Assembly: GCF_030811595.1 (NCBI RefSeq) | Contig: NZ_JAUSRB010000002.1 | Location: forward strand, 310,001 to 374,000 | Direction of reading: 5' to 3' | Origin: Streptosporangium brasiliense | GTDB taxonomy: Bacteria > Actinomycetota > Actinomycetes > Streptosporangiales > Streptosporangiaceae | Length of the DNA: 64,000 bases | Part shown: positions 56,168-64,000 of the stretch, in pieces | How the letters are laid out: each line of letters begins with the position of its first letter | Numbering within the stretch: the first letter of the stretch is position 1 | Notes under the pieces: model-generated | Told to the model about the DNA's origin: nothing | The model's input: the letters and a program-made list of their open reading frames with translations, nothing else | The model's database searches: none | Made by a program: the position numbers and the translations under genes

Positions 56168-56292
56168 CCGGCCCGGTTCGGGAGCGGTGGTCGCGCACCG
56201 GCACCGGCCCGGTTCGGGAGCGGTGGTCACGCACCGGCACCGGCCCGGTTCAGAAGGACCCGGTTCAGAAGGAGCGGTAGTCGCGCACCGGC
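56167..56292. repeat. 36-bp tandem repeat, about three copies, running into the AlkA-like gene
   Basis: Copies at 56167-56202 and 56203-56238 differ at one base. A third, with a 19-bp internal duplication, covers 56239-56292 and includes the last codons of the leftward glycosylase gene. On the minus strand the units repeat codons for ValArgAsp(His/Tyr)ArgSer, so the gene's tail was duplicated beyond its stop. Confidence 0.85.
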
Positions 56293-57161
56293 ATCCGCGG
56301 TCCCCGAGCGGGTGGCCGCTCACCGCCCAGCACCAGCAGCCGGCCGACCCGGTGCCGGTGCCCCCGGTAGGGCGCGAGCAGCCGCAGCATCTCCGCGTCG
56401 TCGACCTTCCCGCCGGTCAGCGACCAGCCGACCAGCGAGGGCAGGTGATAGTCGCCCACCGAGACCGCGTCCGCGTCACCGTGCGATCGCTGCCGCACCT
56501 CTGCGGAGGTCCACACCCCCACCCCGGGCAGCGCCCGCAGCAGCCGGTCCGCCTCGGCACTGCCCTCGGCCGCCTCCAGCTTGTCCGCGTGCCACACGGC
56601 GTTGACGATGGTCCGCGCCCGTACGGCCTCCGCCCCCGCCCGGTGCCAGTCCCACGACGGGATCGACCGCCACACCTCGGGCTCGGGGAAGACCCGCATC
56701 CCCTCCGGGGCGGGCCCCGGCGCGGGCTCGCCGTAGCGGCCCAGCAGCCACCGCCACGCCCGCCACGCCTCGGTGGAGACGACCTTCTGTTCGAGCACGG
56801 CGGGCACGAGAGCCTCCAGCACCCGGAAGGTCCGGCCGATCCGGAGCCCTTCGTGGCGCCTGGCCGCGTCGCGGACCACGGCGTGCCCGGGGACGAACCC
56901 CGAGAGGTCGTCGTCGGCGCCGAGCATCGCGGGCAGCCTCTCCAGCAGCCAGCCGGCCCCCGGGCCCCAGGCCGCGCCGTCGACCTGCCCGTGCCGGGCG
57001 AGCACCCGTAACGTCCCGGGACCGTCCGGTGTCCGCGAGGTCCGCCAGATCGCCCCGTCGGGCGTCTTCCGCCAGGCGGGATCACCCGTCCCGCGCCGGT
57101 GCGGGGCAAGGGTCAGCTCAAGGTCGAGCGGCCCCTCCGAACGCCACCGCCGCTCCCTCAC
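56265..57161 (-). CDS. AlkA-like DNA-3-methyladenine glycosylase (HhH-GPD)
   Basis: This base-excision enzyme removes alkylated purines. The 298-residue protein has an N-terminal AlkA-like region, the helix-hairpin-helix LPGVGVWTSAEV (about 213-224) and the catalytic Asp in VSVGDYHLPSL about 20 residues later. The end (MPVRDYRSF) forms part of the 36-bp repeat array. It starts with GTG. It is the second probable alkylation-repair glycosylase in the window. Confidence 0.88.
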   Translation of the reverse strand: MRERRWRSEGPLDLELTLAPHRRGTGDPAWRKTPDGAIWRTSRTPDGPGTLRVLARHGQVDGAAWGPGAGWLLERLPAMLGADDDLSGFVPGHAVVRDAARRHEGLRIGRTFRVLEALVPAVLEQKVVSTEAWRAWRWLLGRYGEPAPGPAPEGMRVFPEPEVWRSIPSWDWHRAGAEAVRARTIVNAVWHADKLEAAEGSAEADRLLRALPGVGVWTSAEVRQRSHGDADAVSVGDYHLPSLVGWSLTGGKVDDAEMLRLLAPYRGHRHRVGRLLVLGGERPPARGPRMPVRDYRSF

Positions 57162-57209
57162 GACATCCCGCGCAGCCCTGTCATCGCGCCGTGCACCCCG
57201 CGATCGGGC

Positions 57210-58304
57210 TCAGACGTCGCTGGAGAAGCGGACGGCGCACTCGGGGAGCACGACACCGGGCCAGATGCGGCTGCCCGCCATGAGCTCGTTGCCGGGCCCC
57301 ACGATCGCGCCGTCGCCGATGACGACGTCGCGCAGGACCGCCCCGGAGGCGACGCGGGCGCCGATGCCGACCACCGAGTCGACCACGGTCGCCCCCGAGT
57401 GGATCACGCAGCCGTCGCCGAGCACGCTGCCGGAGACCTGCGCGCCGGACTCCACGACCGCGCGGGCGCCGGCCACCGAACCACCGTCGATCTTGGCCTC
57501 GGCCGAGATCCGGGCCCCGGGCAGCGCGAGGAACTCGCCGGTGGGGCCGGGCAGGGCGGGCGAGGCGAGGCGGCCGAGCACCAGGTCGCGGGAGCCCTTG
57601 ATGAAGGCCGCGGGCGTGCCCACGTCGAGCCAGTAGGAGGCGTCGGCGTATCCCAGCACCAGGGCACCGGAGTCGATCAGGCCGGGGAAGGTCTCGCGCT
57701 CGACCGAGACGACCTGCCCGGCCGGGATCGAGTCGATCACCGAGCGGGTGAAGACGTAGCAGCCGGCGTTGATCCGGTTGGTGACCGGGTTGGGGGTCTT
57801 CTCCAGGAAGGCGGTCACCCGCCCCTCCGCGTCGGTCGGCACGCAGCCGAAGCGCGTGGGATCGTCGACCTCGGTCAGGTGCAGGGTGAGGGCGGCCTGC
57901 CGCTCGACGTGCCGGGCGACCTGGTCGCCGATGTCGTGGCCGGACAGGATGTCGCCGTTGAGCACCAGCACCGGCGCGTCGGGGCCGCAGGTCAGCGCCT
58001 CGGCGGCGTTGCGGATGGCGCCGCCGGTGCCGAGCGGGGTCTCCTCGGTCATGTATTCGAGCGAGAGCCCGAACGCCGAGCCGTCACCGAACGCCTCGGA
58101 GAACATCTCCGCCCGGTAGGAGGTCGCGAACACGATGCGCCGCACGCCGAACGCGCGGGCCCGGGCGAGCTGGTGTGCGAGGAAGGGAACCCCAGCGGTG
58201 GGCAGCAGCGGCTTGGGGGTGCCGAGCGTCAGCGGACGCAGACGCGTCCCCTGTCCTCCGACAAGGAGAATCGCCTCGAGCTCCGGCAAAGGGGTCTCCG
58301 TCAT
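57210..58304 (-). CDS. manC: Mannose-1-phosphate guanylyltransferase-type NDP-sugar synthase
   Basis: The 364-residue nucleotidyltransferase has the pyrophosphorylase signature LLVGGQGTRLRPLTLGTPKP at residues 13-32 and GTGGAIRNAAEAL. Metal/sugar motifs LNGDIL, EKTPNPVTNRINAG and the C-terminal left-handed beta-helix hexapeptides (from about residue 260) are also present. It most likely makes GDP-mannose from mannose-1-P produced by ManB; the exact nucleotide sugar is inferred. It lies 17 bases downstream of the glycosyltransferase gene. Confidence 0.88.
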   Translation of the reverse strand: MTETPLPELEAILLVGGQGTRLRPLTLGTPKPLLPTAGVPFLAHQLARARAFGVRRIVFATSYRAEMFSEAFGDGSAFGLSLEYMTEETPLGTGGAIRNAAEALTCGPDAPVLVLNGDILSGHDIGDQVARHVERQAALTLHLTEVDDPTRFGCVPTDAEGRVTAFLEKTPNPVTNRINAGCYVFTRSVIDSIPAGQVVSVERETFPGLIDSGALVLGYADASYWLDVGTPAAFIKGSRDLVLGRLASPALPGPTGEFLALPGARISAEAKIDGGSVAGARAVVESGAQVSGSVLGDGCVIHSGATVVDSVVGIGARVASGAVLRDVVIGDGAIVGPGNELMAGSRIWPGVVLPECAVRFSSDV

Positions 58305-58321
58305 CCCGCGAGGTTAGCTCA

Positions 58322-59443
58322 CTATTCGACAGCACGTTGATACGAGAGCAGATGGGCCTCGGCCGAGGCCTCCCAGGTGAACTCCCTGGAGCGGGCGAGC
58401 CCCGCGGCGGACAGGGCCTCGCGGCGCTCCGGCGAGGCCAGCAGCGCGCGCAGCGCCTCGGCGATGCTGACGTCGTCGGGCTCGGTGTAGGCGACCGCGT
58501 CCCCGCCCACCTCGGGCAGCGAGGTGCGGTGCGTGGTGAGCACCGGCGCGCCGCAGGCCATCGCCTCCAGCACCGGGAGCCCGAAACCCTCGCCGCGCGA
58601 GGGGAAGGCCGCCACGAGCGCGCCGCCGAGGAACCCCGACAGGTCGGTGAAGGCCAGATAGCCCGGGCGCAGCACCCTCACCCGGGAGGGGACCTCCTCG
58701 ACCGCGGCGTCCACCTCGGCGTCGCGCAGGCCCCCGGCCAGCACCAGGGCGGGCGGGTCGGGGAGGTCCTCGACGGCCCGGACGAAGCCGCGGATCAGGT
58801 TGGGGACGTTCTTGCGCGGGTCCAGCGGGCCGAGGAAGGCGACGTAGGGGGTGCCGTGCAGGCCGAGCCGGTCGGCGGCGTGCCTGACCTCCCGCTCGGA
58901 GGGCCGGTGGAACAGCGCCGGGTCCACGCCGTGGTAGGCGACGTCGATCCGGGTGGGGTCGGCGGCGAGCACCCGGATCAGCTCGTCCCTGGTCGCCTTG
59001 GAGGGCACGACCACCCGGGAGGCGTGCCGGACGGCCGTGCGGGTCGCCGAGCGGAAGAAGGACGCCTTGACCGCGCCGTGCGGCGCGGGCTCGGTGAACC
59101 AGGTGACGTCGTGCACGGTCACCACGGTCGGCAGGCCCGAGCGCAGCGGCATCGAGTAATAGGGGGCGTGGATCACCTGGGCGCCGGCCTGCTGGGCCAG
59201 GACCGGGAGCCCGGTCTGCTCCCAGGCGAGCCGGGCCGCCCGGTTGGTGATGCCGAGGGGACCGGACAGGATCCGGGCGGAGGGCGCGAGCGCGGCGTAA
59301 CGGCCGGCCTCGGCCCGCTGGCAGACGACCGCCAGGTCGGCGCCGGCCCTGTCCAGCGCGGCGACGAGGCCGTCGACATATCTGATCAACGCACCGCGAT
59401 CGGCCGGAACGGCGGCCGCGTCGACGAGCACTCGGGGCGTCAA
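58322..59443 (-). CDS. GT4-family glycosyltransferase
   Basis: The 373-residue GT-B enzyme has the acceptor-domain start MTPRVLVDAAAVPADRGALI and HDVTWFTEPAPHGAVK. The donor-domain motifs YVAFLGPLDPRKNVPNLIRG and PSRGEGFGLPVLEAMACGAPVLTT (given as its core EGFGLPVLEAMACG) complete the fold. It is similar to mannosyltransferases using GDP-mannose, in keeping with manC next door. TTG 59443 is the apparent start, with GAGGGG 11 bases upstream; GTG 59431 is an alternative. Confidence 0.88.
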   Translation of the reverse strand: MTPRVLVDAAAVPADRGALIRYVDGLVAALDRAGADLAVVCQRAEAGRYAALAPSARILSGPLGITNRAARLAWEQTGLPVLAQQAGAQVIHAPYYSMPLRSGLPTVVTVHDVTWFTEPAPHGAVKASFFRSATRTAVRHASRVVVPSKATRDELIRVLAADPTRIDVAYHGVDPALFHRPSEREVRHAADRLGLHGTPYVAFLGPLDPRKNVPNLIRGFVRAVEDLPDPPALVLAGGLRDAEVDAAVEEVPSRVRVLRPGYLAFTDLSGFLGGALVAAFPSRGEGFGLPVLEAMACGAPVLTTHRTSLPEVGGDAVAYTEPDDVSIAEALRALLASPERREALSAAGLARSREFTWEASAEAHLLSYQRAVE

Positions 59444-59534
59444 GAAGGATCGCTCCCCTCAAGATCCACGCGGGACGGTCGTCCCTCTTCTCCCGTTCAC
59501 TCTATTGCCACCGCCTCCGAAATCGTGGGGTAAA

Positions 59535-60461
59535 TCACACGGCTTTTCCCGGGTCGGGATCCCGCCGGGGATCGGCGGCGCGGCGCGCCGACAGACCCGC
59601 GGCGCCGGCGCAGACGAGATCGCCGGCGATGATGACGATCCTGGAGCAGAGCGCCACGGCGATCGCCGATCCCTGGTTCAGGACGGGCGCCAGCACGGCG
59701 ACCATGGCCACCTCCCGCACCCCGGCTCCGGCGGGGACCACGAACGTCATGATCCCCAGGCACCAGGACAGCGCGAACGCCCCGATGGAGAACACCGCCA
59801 CCGAGACACCCGAGGGCCCGAAGTCGTGGACGACCGCCGCCAGGTGCAGGCCGTAGGCGGTCCAGCCGAGCATCGCCCAGCCCAGCGCGGTGAGCATGCC
59901 CCGGCGGGAGAGCGGGCGCTCCAACGGCTCGCGCTTCAGCTTCCGCAGCCCGAACCCGAGGACCGCGTTGATCACCCGCGGCTCGAACACCACCGCGAGC
60001 ACCGGGATCAGCAGGAACGCCCAGGCGTACGGCGCGGCCGCCCCCGGCAGGGCGGCCGGCAGCGTCACCCCCGAGATCACCAGCCCGCTGCCGAGCTGCA
60101 CCGGCATCGTCAGGAAGAAGGCCGCAGCGCTCCGCGACCTGGGCACCCCCAGCTCGCGGCCCATCTCCATCTGGGCGAGCATCGGCCAGATGGAACCGGG
60201 GATGTATTTCCCCAGCTGGCCGACGAAGAAGACCTTCGCCGCCGGGCGGAACGGCAGCGGCGAGCCGAGGTCGGCCAGCAGCGCCCGCCAGGTCATCATC
60301 CCGCCGCACAGCGCCGCGACCACGGCGACCAGCGACAGCGCGAGCGCCTGCCAGGACAGCCGGGCGAACCCGGCCAGGATCTCCTCCCACTGCCTCGCCA
60401 CCACCCACGCGCCGAACCCCAGCGCCACGAGCAGGAAGGCGGCGCGGACCAGGCGTTTCAC
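59535..60461 (-). CDS. LPG_synthase_TM (UPF0104/AglD-like) membrane protein, leftward copy
   Basis: The 308-residue protein has about eight hydrophobic helices with VFFVGQLGKYIPGSIWPM (about 78-95) and FVVPAGAGVREVAMVAVLAP (about 233-252), signatures of the flippase-synthase domain family. No synthetase domain is attached. It may help move or modify lipid-linked glycans. GTG 60461 overlaps the methyltransferase stop (GTGA). Confidence 0.88.
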   Translation of the reverse strand: MKRLVRAAFLLVALGFGAWVVARQWEEILAGFARLSWQALALSLVAVVAALCGGMMTWRALLADLGSPLPFRPAAKVFFVGQLGKYIPGSIWPMLAQMEMGRELGVPRSRSAAAFFLTMPVQLGSGLVISGVTLPAALPGAAAPYAWAFLLIPVLAVVFEPRVINAVLGFGLRKLKREPLERPLSRRGMLTALGWAMLGWTAYGLHLAAVVHDFGPSGVSVAVFSIGAFALSWCLGIMTFVVPAGAGVREVAMVAVLAPVLNQGSAIAVALCSRIVIIAGDLVCAGAAGLSARRAADPRRDPDPGKAV

Positions 60462-61297
60462 AGGGGGCGGACCGGGTCGGGCGGCTGGGGCAGGGACGCC
60501 CCAGCCGGGCGGCGGGTGCTCTTGGTGGCCACCCACAGGTAGGTCGGCACGACCGGCAGCAGCCCCCGCAGGACGGAGCGGGGCAGCCGGGCCAGCACGC
60601 CCCCGGCCACGCGGCCGACCACGCCGGGGAACAGCTCGGCGCCGGCGAAGGCCGCCGGGGTGGCCAGCACCGGGAAGGTGTAGTCCCACACCCGCAGGCC
60701 GCGCACCATCTTCCGCAGGCCGCGGCGGGTGCGGTAGCGCTCGTAGTAGCTGTCGGCCCGGCCCGACAGCCGGACGTAGCGGTCGGCCAGCGCGGGCGGC
60801 AGGTAGGACAGGAACGGCAGCTTGTAGTGCGGCTCCATCACCCCGAGCCGGTTGCCCAGCCCCAGGTAGAGCACGCCGTCGTCGGCGAGCACCCGGCGCA
60901 TCTCGGCCATGATCGCGTCGGGGTCCACCACGTGCTCGTAGATGTGGTTGAAGACCAGCACGTCGATGGAGCCGTCGGGGAAGGGCAGCGCGGTGCCGTC
61001 GGCGCAGACGAACTCGACCCGCTCGCCGAAGCGCTCGGCCGCCTTGCGCAGGCCGGGCACGTCGATGTCGACGCCGAAGGTGCGGCTCGCGCCCGCGCCG
61101 GCGAGCTCGTCGGCGATGAACCCCGCCGAGCAGCCGATGTCGGCGACCGTCAGGCCGTGCAGGACGTCCTTGTCACGGCCGAGGAAGTGGCCGAGCACCG
61201 CCACGATCTTCGCCGCCTTGCGGCGGCGCTTCTCCTCGTCCAGCATCGCCGCCTGGAACTCGGAGTACGCCAGCTGCGCCTGCCGTTTCCCGCTCAT
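60458..61297 (-). CDS. Class I SAM-dependent methyltransferase
   Basis: The 279-residue protein has a SAM-binding motif I VADIGCSAGFIADELAGAG (about 48-66), an acidic residue in GVDIDVPGL and motif FNHIYEHVVDPDAIMAEMRRV. A C-terminal hydrophobic patch suggests membrane association. In this context it probably methylates a surface sugar or lipid carrier; the substrate is unknown. It is coupled to the downstream membrane protein. Confidence 0.9.
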   Translation of the reverse strand: MSGKRQAQLAYSEFQAAMLDEEKRRRKAAKIVAVLGHFLGRDKDVLHGLTVADIGCSAGFIADELAGAGASRTFGVDIDVPGLRKAAERFGERVEFVCADGTALPFPDGSIDVLVFNHIYEHVVDPDAIMAEMRRVLADDGVLYLGLGNRLGVMEPHYKLPFLSYLPPALADRYVRLSGRADSYYERYRTRRGLRKMVRGLRVWDYTFPVLATPAAFAGAELFPGVVGRVAGGVLARLPRSVLRGLLPVVPTYLWVATKSTRRPAGASLPQPPDPVRPL

Positions 61298-61411
61298 CGC
61301 CCGCCCACCGCTCCTCGCTCCATCACGCGGCCCAGCTCCGCCACGCCGCCCAAGAGTACCGGCGGGCCGAGACCCTACCGCCGGGTAAGGTCCACGTCAT
61401 ACCCTTGGCGG

Positions 61412-62377
61412 GTGCTCAGCCGACTGCGGTCAAGCCGCCTCCTCCGGGTCCTGCTCGCCCTGGTCGCGCTGGCCTTCGTCGGCTACGGCCTGTCCCGCAA
61501 CTGGCAGGGCACGCTCGAAGCGCTCGCCCGGCTGTCCTGGTGGTCGGTGGCCGGGTCCTGCGCGGCGGTGATGGCCGGAGCGGGATGCATGCTCCTGGCC
61601 TGGCGCAGCGTGGTCGCCGGGCTGGGCTCCGCGCTGTCGCCGCGCGTGGCCGCGCGCGTGCTGTTCGTCGGCCAGCTCGGCAAATACGTCCCGGGATCGG
61701 TCTGGGCCTACGCCGCGATGATGGAGCTGGGCCGCGACCACGGCTGCCCGCCCCGGCGCACCTTCAGCGCCACCTCCCTGGCCCTGGTGATCTCGCTGGG
61801 CTGCGCGGTCGGCCTGGCCGCCGCCACGCTGCCGTTCACCGCCCGCTCGGTGGCCGAGCGGGCGTGGTATCTCGCCCTGGTCATCCCGGTGATCGTCCTG
61901 TGCCTGCACCCGAGGGTCCTCACCTGGGGCCTGAACCTGGCGCTGCGGATCGCCCGCAGGGACCCCGTCGAGCGGGTGCTGCCCGGCCGCGCCCTGCTGG
62001 CCGCCGTCGCCTGGACCGTCCTGGGCTGGCTGGTCTACGGCCTGCACACCTGGCTCATCCTCGGCGACCTGACCGGCGACTTCTCGCTCTACCCGCTCGG
62101 CGCCGGGGCCTACGCCTTCGCCTGGGCGACCGGCCTGCTGATCGCGGTCGTCCCGGCCGGGGTGGGCGTGCGCGAGGCCGCGATGGTCGCGGTCATCGCG
62201 CCGGCGATCGACACGCACGGCGCCACCGCGGCCGTGATCACCGCCGGGGTCGTCGCCCTGATCTCCCGGCTGGCCTTCACCTTCACCGACGTGGCCTGGG
62301 CCGGGATCGGCTGGCTGCTCGGTCGCGGCGCTCAGGCCCCCGCCGAGACCAGGGCGTCCACATACGTCGCCCAGTAG
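61412..62377 (+). CDS. LPG_synthase_TM (UPF0104/AglD-like) membrane protein, rightward copy
   Basis: The 321-residue paralogue of the gene at 59535-60461 has the same signatures: VLFVGQLGKYVPGSVWAYAA and AVVPAGVGVREAAMVAVIAP. GTG 61412 is the first start before the basic N-terminus and membrane helix. It is divergent from the methyltransferase, and its 3' end overlaps the convergent glycosyltransferase by 46 bases. Confidence 0.87.
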   Translation: MLSRLRSSRLLRVLLALVALAFVGYGLSRNWQGTLEALARLSWWSVAGSCAAVMAGAGCMLLAWRSVVAGLGSALSPRVAARVLFVGQLGKYVPGSVWAYAAMMELGRDHGCPPRRTFSATSLALVISLGCAVGLAAATLPFTARSVAERAWYLALVIPVIVLCLHPRVLTWGLNLALRIARRDPVERVLPGRALLAAVAWTVLGWLVYGLHTWLILGDLTGDFSLYPLGAGAYAFAWATGLLIAVVPAGVGVREAAMVAVIAPAIDTHGATAAVITAGVVALISRLAFTFTDVAWAGIGWLLGRGAQAPAETRASTYVAQ

Positions 62378-63405
62378 GGCTCGGGGTCGACGGCCTTGAC
62401 CCCGGCGCGCAGCCGCTCGGGCTCGCCCGGCCGGTAGAAGGCGGTCAGCGCCGCGCGGAGCGCCTCCACCGACCCGGGCTCGACGAGCAGCCCGTCGACG
62501 CCGTCGGTCACGTGGTCACCGAGCGTCCCCACCCGGGTGGCGATCACCGGCACCCCGTGCTCGTGCCCGAACCACACCTGCTGGCTGGCCGTACCGCTCC
62601 GGTAGGGCAGGACGAGCGCGTCGACGTCGGCGAACAGCCCCGGCACGTCCCCGTCGGCCACGTAACCCGGCCGCAGCTCCACCCTGGCGGTCAGGCCGAG
62701 CTCGGTGACCAGCGCCTCCGTCTGCTCCAGGCAGCCCCAGAACTCCCCCGCGACCCGGAGCGAGACGCCCTCGGGCAGCGCGCGGATCAGCAGGTCGAGC
62801 CCCTTGTACGGGCGGACCAGGCCGAAGAACAGCAGCCTGTTGGTCACGCCCTCGACATGGGGGTGCTCCTGGAGCCCGGCCGGCAGGTGCGGCGCCATCT
62901 CGGCCACCGTCACCGGGGCGGGACCGAGCTCGCGGGCCGGCGCGGCCTGCTGCTCGGAGTGGACGAGCACCCCGTCCACCCGGCGCAGCAGCGCCCTCAT
63001 CAGCGGGACGTCGTAGGGCTTGCGCTCGTGGGGCAGGACGTTGTGGCAGAGCGCGACGGTCCGGGTCCGGCGGCCCAGGCCGTACAGGATGCCCAGGTAG
63101 GGCGGGACCTGCACGGGGCTGAGCACGGCGAGGATCACCAGGTCGGCCTCCGCCAGCCGGCGTCCGCAGCGGACCCAGCCGTCCGGGCGGCGCCAGTCGA
63201 GGTCACGGCGGACGTCGGGGTAGGGCGCGCCCGCGGGGGTGTCCACGGTCTGCTGCCCCGGATAGAGGAAGGAGGGGTACTGGGCCTTCCACGACTCGAT
63301 CACCACCTCGTGCCCGGCGGCCCGCAGGCGGTGCGCCAGCTCGGTGGTGTGCGCGGCCCCGCCGCCCTTGTAGGGGTGGGTCGGCCCGACGATCGCGATC
63401 CGCAT
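62332..63405 (-). CDS. GT4-family glycosyltransferase
   Basis: The 357-residue GT-B enzyme starts MRIAIVGPTHPYKGGGAAHT. It has the motifs LLFFGLVRPYKGLDLLIRAL and PYRSGTASQQVWFGHEHGVP, and in place of the usual EGFG it uses the T-A-S-Q-Q version common in actinobacterial GT4 proteins. It begins next to the stop of the GT2 gene (62332-63405 and 63406 abut), so they form an operon. Confidence 0.88.
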   Translation of the reverse strand: MRIAIVGPTHPYKGGGAAHTTELAHRLRAAGHEVVIESWKAQYPSFLYPGQQTVDTPAGAPYPDVRRDLDWRRPDGWVRCGRRLAEADLVILAVLSPVQVPPYLGILYGLGRRTRTVALCHNVLPHERKPYDVPLMRALLRRVDGVLVHSEQQAAPARELGPAPVTVAEMAPHLPAGLQEHPHVEGVTNRLLFFGLVRPYKGLDLLIRALPEGVSLRVAGEFWGCLEQTEALVTELGLTARVELRPGYVADGDVPGLFADVDALVLPYRSGTASQQVWFGHEHGVPVIATRVGTLGDHVTDGVDGLLVEPGSVEALRAALTAFYRPGEPERLRAGVKAVDPEPYWATYVDALVSAGA

Positions 63406-64000
63406 CTACTCGCTCCTGGAGCGCACGATGAGGTCGGCCAGCAGCGCCAGCGAGCCGATGAGCAGCCCGGACAGGAAGATCACGATGGTGTTGCTGGTCA
63501 GGTAGAAGCCGTAGCGGATCATGTCGACGACGCCCTTGACCAGGCCGATGCCGACCAGCCAGAGCGCGGGCGGCATGAGCACCTTGAGCGGGTTGAAGTA
63601 CATGACCATCCGCAGCACCTGCAGGATGTAGCGGTAGGCGTCGGAGACGAAGCTGAACTTCGACTTACCCGCCCGCTTGCTGTATTCGATCGGCAGGTAG
63701 TAGACGTCGTGCTGGTTGGACAGGAACGACAGCGTGATCGTGGTGACGCAGGAGAATCCGGGCGGCAGCAGCCGTAGATACGGCCGGGCGACCGACTTGC
63801 GGAAGGCCCGCAGTCCGCTGTTGAGGTCGGGGATCTTCTGGCCCGCCAGCCGCTCGGCCACCTTGCGGATGAACCACTTCGCCGGCACCCGCAGGAACTT
63901 GTGCGAGCCCTCCTCGGTGGTCCGCGCGCCCACGACCTGGTCGATCGTGTGGTCCTTGTCCAGGATCTCGACGAGCTCGGGGATGCGCTCGTTCGGGTAG
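63406..64000 (-). CDS. GT2 dolichol-phosphate-mannosyltransferase-like protein, C-terminal part
   Basis: The frame enters from the right edge. The visible 197 residues begin YPNERIPELVEILDKD, the region after the catalytic Asp motif of DPM1-like GT2 enzymes. GARTTEEGSHKFLRVPAKWF and IPDLNSGLRAFRK follow, with two C-terminal membrane helices. It probably loads a polyprenyl-phosphate with sugar. Confidence 0.88.
   Translation of the reverse strand, partial: YPNERIPELVEILDKDHTIDQVVGARTTEEGSHKFLRVPAKWFIRKVAERLAGQKIPDLNSGLRAFRKSVARPYLRLLPPGFSCVTTITLSFLSNQHDVYYLPIEYSKRAGKSKFSFVSDAYRYILQVLRMVMYFNPLKVLMPPALWLVGIGLVKGVVDMIRYGFYLTSNTIVIFLSGLLIGSLALLADLIVRSRSE

Overview
The window is chromosomal DNA from a very G+C-rich actinomycete. 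The gene order secA, hibernation factor, response regulator, ComF, lpqB-mtrB-mtrA, MoxR/DUF58 cluster, ahcY, manB, whiB, fbiA-fbiB is typical of sporulating filamentous actinobacteria. WhiB, SpoIIM-like and F420 genes and frequent GTG starts agree with this. A member of the Streptosporangiales (Streptosporangium/Nonomuraea-like) is the best guess, but the genus is inference. No rRNA, tRNA, CRISPR array, transposase or integrase was seen.

Layout. (1) 1-1.3 kb: 3' end of a sugar PTS EIIC gene and an Rv3235-type gene convergent with secA. (2) 1.6-13.5 kb: housekeeping and signalling block with secA, a YcaQ/AlkX-type DNA glycosylase, a LuxR-type response regulator, long-form HPF, a ComF-type phosphoribosyltransferase and the mtrA-mtrB-lpqB envelope-stress operon (transcribed leftward). 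(3) 13.8-19.4 kb: rightward cluster of a Pro-rich membrane protein, DUF4129, a 35-codon micro-ORF, DUF4350, MoxR and DUF58, facing a SpoIIM-like gene. (4) 20.6-26.4 kb: a complete leftward ribose operon (rbsR-A-C-B-K-D) behind two identical LacI-type operators and a perfect CRP-type palindrome. An orphan, lower-G+C 214-codon gene follows. (5) 27.6-32.5 kb: an RDD protein, two tandem secreted LVIVD-repeat paralogues and a divergent DUF305 lipoprotein. (6) 32.8-39.8 kb: two adjacent S-adenosylhomocysteine hydrolase paralogues, a mini-MerR regulator, and the operon manB-Trm112-SIS isomerase-CDF transporter. (7) 39.9-48.0 kb: DUF3499, a degenerate zincin, DUF5719 and a giant membrane glycosyltransferase, whiB, and a membrane protein with a long Gln/Pro/Tyr-rich low-complexity tail. 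(8) 48.3-56.2 kb: coenzyme F420 genes fbiA-fbiB and fbiC, separated by a binding-protein/VWA fusion and two duplicated membrane peptides. (9) 56.3-64 kb: an AlkA-like glycosylase and a cell-surface glycan cluster (manC, three glycosyltransferases, methyltransferase, two LPG_synthase_TM-type membrane proteins).

How the parts fit: SecA, MtrAB-LpqB and the MoxR/DUF58 group deal with export and envelope homeostasis. ManB, the SIS isomerase and ManC supply GDP-mannose-type precursors for the glycosyltransferases at the right end and near 42-45 kb. FbiA, FbiB and FbiC build coenzyme F420. Ribose use is self-contained.

Most convergent intergenic gaps carry a private tandem repeat and/or a strong GC hairpin. 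The ribose island and the LVIVD/DUF305 block look like accessory insertions into a conserved gene order.
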